From contig JAEUSC010000094.1 of the NCBI GenBank assembly GCA_016789035.1, forward strand, positions 1 through 6,271: a stretch of 6,271 nt of DNA, in the 5' to 3' direction. Of the stretch, positions 1 through 5,708 are shown piece by piece; positions within the stretch are counted from its first letter, which is position 1, and each line of letters begins with the position of its first letter. Below the pieces are notes generated by a model, which worked only from the letters and a program-made list of their open reading frames with translations, ran no database searches and was not told the DNA's origin. Both the position numbers and the translations under genes were made by a program. This stretch comes from Candidatus Omnitrophota bacterium (lineage in GTDB: Bacteria > Omnitrophota > Gorgyraeia > Zapsychrales > Fredricksoniimonadaceae).

Positions 1-2
1 CC

Positions 3-641
3 GTTTATCTGGAGGAATATGCCAGAAAAAATTGGTTTACGGATTTTATTGAAATCAACATTGCCAATCTGGCTGGAGTTCCGTCAGTCATTTACGGAAT
101 CCTTGGGCTGGGATTATTTGTGCGCGCATTGCACATGGATCGCAGTATTCTCGCAGGAGGTTGTACTCTGGCGCTCTTGATTTTGCCTATTGTGATTTTA
201 TCCACACGCGAGGCCTTGCGTACAGTGCCTCATTCCATCCGCGAAGCGGCTTTGGCGTTGGGGGCAAGCAAATGGCAGATGATTTATCACCAGGTTCTGC
301 CGGTCGCGTTTGGAAATATTATGACGGGAATTATCCTTGCCATGTCGCGAGCCATCGGGGAGACAGCGCCTTTAGTTACCCTGGGGGCATTGACGTATAT
401 TCCTTTTTTGCCTCATCCGCCGTTGTCTTTCTCGGATAAAGCTCCGTTTTTGCATTTGTCATTGAAAGGGTTGCTGGATCCTTTTTCTGTTTTACCGATC
501 CAGATTTTTAACTGGGTATCTCGTCCTCAGAAAGCATTTTTGGAATGCGCGGCCGCGGGAATCATTGTTTTGTTGTTTATTACCCTTTGCATGAACGCAT
601 TCGCAATTTATATACGCCAGAAAAATCAATATAAACGGTAA
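3..641 (+). CDS. pstA: Phosphate ABC transporter permease PstA (3' part, start outside window)
   Basis: Inner-membrane permease of the high-affinity phosphate importer PstSCAB; it pairs with PstC to form the channel driven by PstB. The reading frame is open from base 3 and gives 212 residues to the TAA, so the N-terminal part is missing. Because the frame is open from the edge, the GTG at 120 is an internal Val codon and not the start. The sequence shows the PstA-like stretch with [16 protein letters not shown] just before base 120, then the permease EAA loop ([13 protein letters not shown]... with LP about 18 residues on), which docks on the ATPase, followed by RAIGETAPL, typical of PstA. 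Several hydrophobic membrane segments are visible, the last just before the basic C-terminus (IRQKNQYKR). It is followed after 39 bp by pstB in the usual operon order. Family assignment is secure. Confidence 0.95.
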   Translation, partial: VYLEEYARKNWFTDFIEINIANLAGVPSVIYGILGLGLFVRALHMDRSILAGGCTLALLILPIVILSTREALRTVPHSIREAALALGASKWQMIYHQVLPVAFGNIMTGIILAMSRAIGETAPLVTLGALTYIPFLPHPPLSFSDKAPFLHLSLKGLLDPFSVLPIQIFNWVSRPQKAFLECAAAGIIVLLFITLCMNAFAIYIRQKNQYKR

Positions 642-680
642 GGATTTTTCAAAAATTTGTATAATGATCGAGGTTAACTG

Positions 681-1517
681 ATGTCTTTAAAAACCCGCGA
701 GCAAATACCTACAATGTCGATAAATACTATGCAGAATTCATCAGTCGCAAACAGTCCGGGCATTGTGCCAAAGATTAAGGTCATTGATTTTAACTTTTAT
801 TACGGTTCCCATAAGGTTTTAAAGGGCATTTCTTTGCATATTAATCCAAAATTTGTCACTAGCATTATTGGGCCGTCCGGATGCGGAAAGTCCACACTCC
901 TGCGCTGCATGAACCGCATGAATGACCTGGTGCTAAATTCGAGGCCAGAGGGAAGAATTCTCATCGATGACCAGGAAATTTTTGAAAAGTCCGTGGATGT
1001 GGTTGATCTTCGTAAGAAAGTTGGAATGGTTTTTCAGAAGCCCAATCCCTTTCCAAAAACGATTTTCGAAAATCTGGCCTATGGGTTGAAGATCAATGGA
1101 ATGCGGGACAAAAATATGATCGCCCAGCGCGTGGAGGAAAGTCTCCGGGATGCGGCACTTTGGGATGAAGTCAAAGATCGTCTCAAGGACAGTGCGCTTC
1201 GTTTGTCCGGCGGCCAGCAACAAAGGCTATGTGTGGCAAGAACTCTCGCCATTGAACCGGAAATCATTCTGATGGATGAACCGGCCTCTGCGTTGGATCC
1301 CATTGCGACAGCCAAGATTGAAGAGTTGATTTTTAAACTCAAGGATAAATATACGATCGTCATCGTCACTCACAACATGCAGCAGGCAGCTCGGGTTTCG
1401 GACATGACCGCCTTTCTCATGCAGGGCGAATTGATTGAATACGGCCGCACCAGCGATATCTTTACCAAACCTTCAAAAAAGATAACGGAAGAATATATTA
1501 CAGGGCGATTCGGTTAG
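681..1517 (+). CDS. pstB: Phosphate ABC transporter ATP-binding protein PstB
   Basis: Cytoplasmic ATPase that energises phosphate import through PstC and PstA. All ABC motifs are present in the 278-residue product: Walker [10 protein letters not shown] (64-72), Q-loop FQKPNPFP (118-125), signature LSGGQQQR (175-182), Walker B IILMDEP (195-201), D-loop SALDP (203-207) and switch His231. The FQKPNPFP and CMNRMNDL stretches are characteristic of PstB rather than other importers. The start at 681 has a GAGG ribosome binding site at 670-673, 7 nt upstream. This gives an N-terminal extension of about 25-30 residues compared with a usual PstB of roughly 250-260; ATGs at 714 and 729 are in-frame alternatives but have no better ribosome binding site. 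It lies between pstA (39 bp) and phoU (62 bp), so the three are probably one transcript. The controlling promoter, and any Pho box, lies upstream of the window. Confidence 0.97.
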   Translation: MSLKTREQIPTMSINTMQNSSVANSPGIVPKIKVIDFNFYYGSHKVLKGISLHINPKFVTSIIGPSGCGKSTLLRCMNRMNDLVLNSRPEGRILIDDQEIFEKSVDVVDLRKKVGMVFQKPNPFPKTIFENLAYGLKINGMRDKNMIAQRVEESLRDAALWDEVKDRLKDSALRLSGGQQQRLCVARTLAIEPEIILMDEPASALDPIATAKIEELIFKLKDKYTIVIVTHNMQQAARVSDMTAFLMQGELIEYGRTSDIFTKPSKKITEEYITGRFG

Positions 1518-1579
1518 GGGCGATCGGCTGCGAAAATTTTTTCTTTAACCGCTGAGAACTTATTGCTGAGCATTTTTAT

Positions 1580-2257
1580 ATGGAACGTCATTTCACTGAT
1601 GATTTAAAAGACCTCAATGCCATGCTTTTAAAAATGTCGAGTTTGACCGAGACGGCCATTGATAGCTCCATTCATGCTCTTAAGAATTTAAATGAGGATC
1701 AAGCCAGAGAGGTCATTGTCAACGACAGTCAGATTGATGAGATGGAAATTGCCATTGAAGAGAAGGTTATTGATCTGATTGCGCTGCATCAGCCGCTGGC
1801 GCGCGATTTAAGGTTTGTTACGACAGCTCTTTCCATCAACACAAATCTCGAGCGTATTGCGGATTTGGCAGTCAATATTTCGCAGCGGGTCTTAGAACTG
1901 GCTGCTGTCCGACCCTTACTAAAACCGCTGATTGATATTCCTCGGTTGTCGGATCTGGCGCGGATCATGGTCAGAAAAGCGATGGACGCTTTTGTGAATC
2001 ATGACGGGGCGCTTGCACGCGAAGTGATCCAAATGGAGTCGCAGGCCGATGACTTGCGAAATCTGATTCAAGGGGAATTGACGACAGAATTTATTATGAT
2101 TGACGGAAAAACGGCGCCTCGTGCCATACCGCTTCTTTTAATTGCCCGCCATCTGGAGCGCATTTGTGATCAGGCGACCAATATAGCCGAGAGCGTTATT
2201 TATTTAGAACAGGCCATCGTCGTAAAACACCATCCTGAGAAATTGCAAAGTTTATAG
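1580..2257 (+). CDS. phoU: Phosphate signalling regulator PhoU
   Basis: PhoU is a cytoplasmic helical protein that restrains Pst transport and relays phosphate sufficiency to the PhoR-type sensor kinase. The 225-residue product has the normal family length and the two PhoU three-helix repeats, each with the metal-binding ExxxD..N signature: ERIADLAVN at 91-99 and HLERICDQATNIAE at 191-204 (the second usually reads HLERIGDHATNIAE, so Cys196 and Gln198 are substitutions). The start is supported by the family-like beginning MERHFTDDLKDL, although the ribosome binding site is poor (only TGAG at 1567-1570), so translation may depend on read-through from pstB. Gene order pstA-pstB-phoU is the classical one. 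Identification is firm. Confidence 0.96.
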   Translation: MERHFTDDLKDLNAMLLKMSSLTETAIDSSIHALKNLNEDQAREVIVNDSQIDEMEIAIEEKVIDLIALHQPLARDLRFVTTALSINTNLERIADLAVNISQRVLELAAVRPLLKPLIDIPRLSDLARIMVRKAMDAFVNHDGALAREVIQMESQADDLRNLIQGELTTEFIMIDGKTAPRAIPLLLIARHLERICDQATNIAESVIYLEQAIVVKHHPEKLQSL

Positions 2258-2288
2258 TCGCAAAGGGCGGTAATTTTTCACTTTACTG

Positions 2289-2317
2289 TTTTTCCTCGTT
2301 CAGAGGCGTGTTATACT
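2289..2317 (+). promoter_or_regulatory. Candidate extended -10 promoter for the response regulator
   Basis: TATACT at 2312-2317 is preceded by TG one base upstream (2309-2310), which is a perfect extended -10 arrangement for a housekeeping sigma factor. The -35 position at 17 bp spacing (2289-2294, TTTTTC) is weak, as is usual for extended -10 promoters. Transcription would start near 2324, about 23 nt before the ATG. This suggests that the receiver gene and the NuoF-like gene can be expressed separately from the pst operon, although no terminator was seen between phoU and this site. Confidence 0.5.
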
Positions 2318-2326
2318 GGGGCAAAA

Positions 2327-2344
2327 TTTAGAGGATAGTCTAAA
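2327..2344 (+). repeat. Inverted repeat overlapping the ribosome binding site
   Basis: TTTAGA (2327-2332) and TCTAAA (2339-2344) form a perfect 6-bp inverted repeat with a 6-nt loop GGATAG. The likely ribosome binding site GAGGA (2331-2335) straddles the left arm and the loop, and the repeat ends 2 nt before the ATG of the receiver gene. It could be a weak RNA hairpin that damps translation, or a small operator just downstream of the predicted start site. The stem is A/T-rich and short, so it may be chance. Confidence 0.35.
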
Positions 2345-2346
2345 AG

Positions 2347-2706
2347 ATGCCTAAAAAAATTTTGGTCATTGATGACGATCTGGAAATTATTGAGCTTTTG
2401 CGAAAGCGGTTGGAGAGTCTTCAATACACAGTTATTACGGCCGGCGATGGGGCGGTGGGTTTTAATATGCTGCAGGAGCATCACCCCGATTTGGTAGTCT
2501 TGGATATTGTAATGCCTCAAATGGACGGATATACATTTGTCCAGGAGCTAAAGCGCAGCGCGAATTTTAAGAAGTTACCCGTTATTATCATTACAGCCAA
2601 GGCAGACATGGAGCCATTATTTTTAACCGAAGGTGTTAATTCTTGTCTTTTGAAACCCATTCAGATTCAGGTTTTTCTGAATAAGGTTCGCGAGCTGATT
2701 GGATAG
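2347..2706 (+). CDS. Single-domain (CheY-like) response regulator
   Basis: A 119-residue receiver (REC) domain with nothing attached, hence a phosphorylation-dependent protein-protein signalling module with no DNA-binding or enzymatic output of its own. The active site is complete: acidic pocket Asp9-Asp10-Asp11, phosphoacceptor Asp53 in VVLDIVMPQMDG, Thr83 in VIIITAK, and Lys103 in LLKP. The start at 2347 gives a typical beginning (MPKKILVIDDD), with GAGGA at 2331-2335 as ribosome binding site at a longish 11-nt spacing. No histidine kinase is in the window, so its partner is unknown. It follows phoU by 89 bp, which makes a role in phosphate signalling possible but unproven, and precedes the NuoF-like gene by 38 bp, probably on the same transcript. 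Confidence 0.93.
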   Translation: MPKKILVIDDDLEIIELLRKRLESLQYTVITAGDGAVGFNMLQEHHPDLVVLDIVMPQMDGYTFVQELKRSANFKKLPVIIITAKADMEPLFLTEGVNSCLLKPIQIQVFLNKVRELIG

Positions 2707-2744
2707 ATGTCTTTGAATAACCATTCAACGATTGAGAATTTAAT

Positions 2745-4073
2745 ATGTCTTTAGAAGTCCGAAGGATCCTGCCCGAAGATTTAAAGCCCATCACAACGTT
2801 ACAGGGTTATCTGGCCATCGGTGGCGGCAAAGGAGTGGCCAACGCAAAGTCGATGTCTCCGGAAGCTGTCATCGAAACCATAAAGAAAGCTAATCTGCGA
2901 GGACGCGGCGGGGCTGGATTTCCGACAGCCATCAAATGGGGCAGTATCCGTAACGAAGCCTGCCCGGTCAAATATGTTGCTTGTAATTTTTCCGAAGGTG
3001 AGCCGGGAACATATAAAGATCGTTATTTTATTTTGAAAAATCCTTACCAATTGTTTGAGGGAATAACCATTGCTTGTTATGCCATTGGGGCCAAAGAGGC
3101 CTACATCGGAATCAAGCGTAAATACAAGCCGCAGGTGAAGCGTTTGTTTGAGGCCCGCAAGGCCATGGAAGAGGCCGGCATCATTCCTAAGGGATTAATT
3201 AAAATCCATCAAGGCCCGGATGAGTATTTGTTTGGTGAAGAAAAAGGTTTGATTGAATCCATTGATGGCCGCTATCCCATGCCGCGAAACATTCCTCCGT
3301 ATATTCAGGGAATTAACTTTTCACCGGGTTCGCCTAATCCTACGTCCGTTAATAATGTTGAGAGTTTTTGCCAGGCGGCACAGATCATGGCCAAGGGACC
3401 AGAGTGGTTTCGGCAGGTGGGATCGGAAGATACACCGGGAACTGTTATTTTTACAGTCTCAGGAGATGTGAAAAACCAGGGGATTTATGAGCTTCCGGCA
3501 GGGGTAACGCTTAAAACATTACTGTATGATGTTTGCGGAGGGCCGATTGGAAATCATCCCATTAAGGCAGTATTTTCCGGCGTGGCAAGCGGGGTTGTGA
3601 CTCCTGAGAGATTCAATACCCCTTTGGATTTCGGTTCGATGCGAAAGGTGGGCGGTGGGTTAGGGTCAGCAGGATTTATAGTTTATGATGAAAGTGCTTG
3701 TATGGTCCAGGCGGCGCTTAAGTTTTCCAACTTTTTAGCTAAAAGTTCCTGTGGCCAATGTGTTCCTTGTAACCGGGGGACGGCCCATATTACAGAACAT
3801 TTGAAGAAAATTGAGCTGGGAGAAGGTTCTCAGGATGATCTAGATGCTATTTTTGATATTGCGGGGCGATGCACCAACCAAACCCGGTGCTTTTTACCAA
3901 CGCAAGAGTCTATATTAATTCCGAGCATCATTAAAACTTTTCTTAACGAGTTCAAGCAGCATATTCAATCCAAATCCCGCAATGAAAGGGATTTGATCCT
4001 TCCAAAAATAGCGGACTTTGATGAGTCCAAAAGGGCGTTTATATACGATGATCCCGCTAAATTCTCCCTTTGA
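2745..4073 (+). CDS. Stand-alone NuoF-like NADH dehydrogenase subunit (FMN, [4Fe-4S])
   Basis: Member of the complex I 51-kDa (NuoF/HoxF/HndC) family, which binds NADH and FMN and passes electrons to a [4Fe-4S] cluster. The 442 residues show, in order: the glycine-rich nucleotide/flavin loop RGRGGAGFPTAIKW (52-65), SEGEPGTYKDR (83-93), GEE (164-166, at the NADH site), NNVES (203-207), an SLBB-type segment (about 240-290), and the cluster motif CGQCVPC (Cys336, 339, 342) with a later Cys376 or Cys382 as fourth ligand. It lacks the thioredoxin-like N-terminus and the ferredoxin C-terminus of the longer HydB/HndC forms, so its size matches plain NuoF. It differs from complex I NuoF in having SSCGQC instead of ESCGxC and GRCTNQTRCFLP instead of the usual SFCxL segment. 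No NuoE or NuoG is adjacent, so its electron partner is unknown and I give no gene symbol. The ribosome binding site is weak (TTGAGAA, 2732-2738). Confidence 0.88.
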   Translation: MSLEVRRILPEDLKPITTLQGYLAIGGGKGVANAKSMSPEAVIETIKKANLRGRGGAGFPTAIKWGSIRNEACPVKYVACNFSEGEPGTYKDRYFILKNPYQLFEGITIACYAIGAKEAYIGIKRKYKPQVKRLFEARKAMEEAGIIPKGLIKIHQGPDEYLFGEEKGLIESIDGRYPMPRNIPPYIQGINFSPGSPNPTSVNNVESFCQAAQIMAKGPEWFRQVGSEDTPGTVIFTVSGDVKNQGIYELPAGVTLKTLLYDVCGGPIGNHPIKAVFSGVASGVVTPERFNTPLDFGSMRKVGGGLGSAGFIVYDESACMVQAALKFSNFLAKSSCGQCVPCNRGTAHITEHLKKIELGEGSQDDLDAIFDIAGRCTNQTRCFLPTQESILIPSIIKTFLNEFKQHIQSKSRNERDLILPKIADFDESKRAFIYDDPAKFSL

Positions 4074-4092
4074 TTGATAATCATAATTTATC

Positions 4093-4120
4093 TTGAATTT
4101 TGAATAAGGGATGGTATTAT
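4093..4120 (+). promoter_or_regulatory. Candidate sigma-70 type promoter of the acidic exported protein
   Basis: TTGAAT (4093-4098) and TATTAT (4115-4120) match the -35 and -10 consensus at 5/6 and 5/6 with a 16-bp spacer, in an A/T-rich stretch just after the NuoF-like gene. Transcription would begin near 4127 and give a leader of about 180 nt before the ATG at 4306. No clean terminator for the preceding operon was found, so some read-through from upstream is possible. Confidence 0.55.
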
Positions 4121-4123
4121 CTT

Positions 4124-4139
4124 CAAGTTTTTTAACTTG
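4124..4139 (+). repeat. Inverted repeat at the predicted transcription start
   Basis: CAAGTT (4124-4129) and AACTTG (4134-4139) form a perfect 6-bp inverted repeat separated by TTTT. It sits 3 bp downstream of the -10 box, at the predicted +1, which is a usual place for a repressor operator; alternatively it is the first small hairpin of the leader. The leader that follows (to 4305) also contains a direct repeat ATGTAAA (4195-4201 and 4207-4213, 12 bp apart) and a potential hairpin CTGGCC/GGTCAG (4233-4238 with 4245-4250, one G-U pair). I recognise no known riboswitch in it. Confidence 0.35.
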
Positions 4140-4305
4140 GCAGAGAATACGGAAAGCTGCACAAGTTCTCAGTTGTTGTTGGTGTCAAAAACGGATGTAA
4201 AGCTTCATGTAAATCTCGGATTTCGTTGCACTCTGGCCTAGGCTGGTCAGAACAAATCTTACTCTAGTGTTGAAAAACCGGGATAAATCAAAAAGGAGAA
4301 AGTAA

Positions 4306-4542
4306 ATGAAAAAAATGATGTTTGTTTTAATTGCCGTAGCTGCTTTAACGTTTGCTTCCAGACTCGTGACAGTTCAAGCTGAGGAAATGGCTGCTCAGGA
4401 ATCCGAAGCTGTTGCTGATACAGTTTCCAATGAAGTTGCTAATGAGTTAAACCAGATGAATGACGTTATCAATGAAGCTATCGATGAGGCTGGTAACGAA
4501 GTTATGGGTAATGATGTTTCCGGCGGCGAAGCTATTCAATAA
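4306..4542 (+). CDS. Small exported, strongly acidic protein of unknown function
   Basis: 78 residues that I do not recognise as a family. Residues 1-25 form a Sec signal peptide: MKKMM, a hydrophobic core (FVLIAVAALTFA), and a likely signal peptidase I site after VQA. The predicted mature part is only 53 residues, with 10 Glu and 4 Asp and no Lys, Arg, His, Cys, Pro or aromatic residue, so its net charge is about -14. Polar/acidic pairs (NE, NE, NQ, ND, NE, DE, NE) recur every 3-4 residues between hydrophobic ones across precursor residues 42-65, the pattern of an amphipathic helix. The ribosome binding site is strong (AGGAG 4294-4298, 7-nt spacing), and it has its own promoter and terminator, so high expression as a single gene is likely. 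Release to the periplasm or beyond is inferred. Cation binding, a structural role or toxin-like roles cannot be told apart from the sequence. Confidence 0.8.
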   Translation: MKKMMFVLIAVAALTFASRLVTVQAEEMAAQESEAVADTVSNEVANELNQMNDVINEAIDEAGNEVMGNDVSGGEAIQ

Positions 4543-4566
4543 TTGAATTCGAGCTTTGCAGCTAAG

Positions 4567-4603
4567 AAAGAGGATCAGATAAAAATTCTGGTCCTCTTTT
4601 TTT
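4567..4603 (+). terminator. Intrinsic terminator of the acidic protein gene
   Basis: A 13-bp stem (4567-4579 with 4587-4599, a single G-U pair, otherwise perfect) closes a 7-nt loop TAAAAAT and runs into a T tract (4597-4603). It starts 24 nt after the stop codon of the acidic protein. This is the clearest terminator in the window, and it separates that gene from the DUF6580 gene downstream. Confidence 0.93.
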
Positions 4604-4633
4604 GCGCCAAAGGGAAATGGGCCAACATTTTTC

Positions 4634-4661
4634 TTGCGATTGAGAAACCGAATGATAGAAT
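4634..4661 (+). promoter_or_regulatory. Candidate promoter of the DUF6580 gene
   Basis: TTGCGA (4634-4639) and TAGAAT (4656-4661) are spaced by 16 bp, and TG at 4653-4654 adds an extended -10 element. The predicted start near 4668 gives a leader of about 31 nt, too short for a riboswitch. It lies just after the strong terminator, where a new promoter is needed. Confidence 0.55.
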
Positions 4662-4698
4662 AACCCATCAATCAAACACTTCAAACAAGGAATCTTTT

Positions 4699-5202
4699 AT
4701 GTTAGCTGTCCTCATTTTGATCGTCGCTGTGGCTACCCGATATGTTGATCATTCCCCCAATTTTACGCCAACGATTGCCTTGGCGTTGTTTGGCGGATTT
4801 TATCTTCCTCGCAAATTGGCTGTGCTTGTTCCGCTTGCCTTCATGCTTTTTTCCGATTTGATGCTGGGCTTCCATAATACAATGTTTTTTACATGGGGAA
4901 GTGTTTTGATGATTTCTATGATAGGTTTACAATTGCGCTCAAACAATAAATTCTCGACATTTATTTTTGCGACTGTAGGATCAGCTGTTCTTTTCTTTAT
5001 TATTACCAACCTGGGCGCCTGGCCGACTCTGTATCCTGTCACTTGGCAAGGTTTGACAGAATGTTTTGTGGCCGCGATTCCATTTTTTAGAAACACGTTC
5101 GTTAGTGCTATTTTGTATTCCACAATTTTGTATTTTACGTACGCCTTTTTGGCCAGCCGTTTAAAGACAAGTCCTCGAGCTTCGTTGTGGCTTGCGGCCT
5201 AA
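4699..5202 (+). CDS. DUF6580 family membrane protein, putative transport protein
   Basis: A 167-residue polytopic membrane protein. The hallmarks I associate with DUF6580 are visible: an Arg14/His18 region followed by NFTP (21-24), ALALFGG (27-33), SDLMLGFH (52-59), TNLGAW (103-108) and AIPFFRNT (126-133), with about five to six hydrophobic segments between them. The biochemical function of the family is unknown to me; it is usually named a putative transport protein and resembles the substrate-binding subunits of ECF vitamin importers in size and hydrophobicity. The start at 4699 is chosen because AAGGA (4687-4691) lies 7 nt upstream and translation begins directly with the first membrane segment. 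The reading frame extends back to a TTG at 4543, but that extension crosses the terminator at 4567-4603. It lies 21 bp upstream of a cobalamin riboswitch that controls a TonB receptor, so a corrinoid or cobalt transport role is a reasonable guess. Confidence 0.8.
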   Translation: MLAVLILIVAVATRYVDHSPNFTPTIALALFGGFYLPRKLAVLVPLAFMLFSDLMLGFHNTMFFTWGSVLMISMIGLQLRSNNKFSTFIFATVGSAVLFFIITNLGAWPTLYPVTWQGLTECFVAAIPFFRNTFVSAILYSTILYFTYAFLASRLKTSPRASLWLAA

Positions 5203-5223
5203 CTGTTCTTTTTATCAATTAAT

Positions 5224-5418
5224 CTGTGTTGGTTTTTGGTTATTTCCTATAAGTTTAACCTCTGAAATAGCCGAAATGAAAAGGGAAGCTCGTGCAATTC
5301 GAGCGCGGTCCCGCCGCTGTATTTGGGATAGATCTAAACCATTGTTGGTGACATTGGGTCACTTTCGAGAAGGTTTAAATCATGATACACCCAAGAGCCA
5401 GAAGACCTGCCAAGACAG
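5224..5418 (+). promoter_or_regulatory. Cobalamin (B12) riboswitch aptamer
   Basis: The conserved core is present: AAGGGAA (5281-5287), P5 stem GCTCG/CGAGC (5288-5292 with 5300-5304) closing loop TGCAATT, GGTCCCGCCGCTGT (5307-5320), and the B12 box AAGAGCCAGAAGACCTGCC (5393-5411). Other helices support it: a closing stem CTGTGTTGG/CCAAGACAG (5224-5232 with 5410-5418, one G-G mismatch); a 9-bp stem 5238-5246 with 5264-5272; and a peripheral arm with GGG/CCC (5325-5327, 5390-5392), GATCTAAACC with GGTTTAAATC (5331-5340, 5372-5381, one mismatch) and hairpin GTGAC/GTCAC (5348-5352, 5358-5362). It senses adenosyl- or methyl-type cobalamins in the mRNA leader and normally turns off uptake genes when B12 is abundant. 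The downstream btuB-like receptor fits this. No convincing promoter was found between 5203 and 5224, and no terminator follows the DUF6580 gene, so the leader may be transcribed from the DUF6580 promoter. Confidence 0.95.
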
Positions 5419-5429
5419 TTCATTGTTTG

Positions 5430-5450
5430 ATTTTCGCGCGAGACGAAAAT
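5430..5450 (+). other. Linker hairpin between aptamer and terminator
   Basis: ATTTTCG (5430-5436) and CGAAAAT (5444-5450) form a perfect 7-bp stem with the 7-nt loop CGCGAGA. It sits 12 nt after the aptamer, where cobalamin riboswitches often carry hairpin P13, whose loop contacts loop L5. The loop here is not complementary to L5 (TGCAATT), so it is not an obvious P13. Confidence 0.45.
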
Positions 5451-5484
5451 AGAACCGTATAGATTTGAGGCAAAGAAATAGGGT

Positions 5485-5526
5485 GCGCTCTCAATTGGAC
5501 CAAGGTCCAGATGAGAGCGCCTTTTT
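5485..5526 (+). terminator. Intrinsic terminator, probable riboswitch expression platform
   Basis: GCGCTCTCA (5485-5493) pairs with TGAGAGCGC (5512-5520), and inside this TGGACC pairs with GGTCCA (5496-5501, 5504-5509) across a small internal mismatch; TTTTT follows at 5522-5526. It lies 66 nt after the aptamer and 182 nt before the receptor start codon, so it must be bypassed for the receptor to be made. Its 5' arm is also complementary to the P5/L5 part of the aptamer (5295-5306), which suggests a ligand-controlled antiterminator. Confidence 0.85.
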
Positions 5527-5530
5527 GTTG

Positions 5531-5632
5531 CCTTTTACATCAGTGTTTTTTGTTCGTGGCTCGTTTATTTCCGGGTTGTTACGAGCTTGCTGCATGAGCC
5601 GCGGATTTGAGCATTGATATTTAAGTAAAAGG
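5531..5632 (+). other. Strongly structured leader RNA element of unknown type
   Basis: Three nested helices can be drawn: CCTTTTAC/GTAAAAGG (5531-5538 with 5625-5632, perfect), ATCAGTG/CATTGAT (5539-5545 with 5612-5618, one G-U), and CGTGGCTC/GAGCCGCG (5555-5562 with 5596-5603, one G-U). Together they make 23 bp in about 100 nt. An alternative helix GCTCGT/ACGAGC (5559-5564 with 5581-5586) competes with the innermost one, which would allow two states. It lies after the riboswitch terminator and before the receptor gene, so it is transcribed only when the terminator is bypassed. I do not recognise a known RNA family or a protein-coding frame in it. The outer repeat has no evident target duplication, so a miniature transposon is not supported. 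Confidence 0.5.
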
Positions 5633-5642
5633 TGACAACTCT

Positions 5643-5678
5643 CATTGCCTTCGCAATGGGGTAATGCGGCAGCACCCC
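5643..5678 (+). other. Two adjacent hairpins upstream of the receptor ribosome binding site
   Basis: CATTGC/GCAATG (5643-5648 with 5653-5658, loop CTTC) is followed directly by GGGGT/ACCCC (5658-5662 with 5674-5678); they share base 5658, so they abut or stack. They end about 20 nt before the ribosome binding site AAGGAG (5698-5703), which is left free. They could be an mRNA-stabilising 5' structure or part of further translational control. Confidence 0.4.
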
Positions 5679-5708
5679 GGATAAAGGAAGAATTCAAAAG
5701 GAGACAAA

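Noticed and set aside
658..665. TGTATAAT resembling a -10 box between pstA and pstB
   Set aside because: There is no -35 match at proper spacing, and the start would fall inside the pstB ribosome binding site, leaving the mRNA without it.
933..1369. Minus-strand open frames inside pstB
   Set aside because: They are antisense to a fully conserved ABC ATPase gene and show no domain of their own.
1510..1555. CGGTTA ... TAACCG inverted repeat between pstB and phoU
   Set aside because: Short arms with a loop of more than 30 nt and no T tract after the right arm; not a credible terminator or attenuator.
2707..2754. 15-codon frame starting with ATG right after the receiver stop codon and overlapping the NuoF-like start
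   Set aside because: No ribosome binding site and no recognisable leader-peptide signature; the resemblance of its first bases to those at 2745 is most likely chance.
4066..4111. TCCCTT ... AAGGGA as a terminator for the NuoF-like gene
   Set aside because: The arms are only 6 bp apart by about 34 nt of A/T-rich sequence, with no T tract after the second arm.
4543..4698. Upstream extension of the DUF6580 reading frame from a TTG directly after the acidic protein gene
   Set aside because: It crosses the strong terminator at 4567-4603 and the candidate promoter, has no ribosome binding site, and encodes a segment unlike the family; ATG 4699 has a good ribosome binding site and starts with a membrane segment.
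5192..5452. Open frame of 86 codons on the + strand
   Set aside because: It lies over the cobalamin riboswitch, whose conserved core and helices explain the sequence; the translated product shows no protein-like features.
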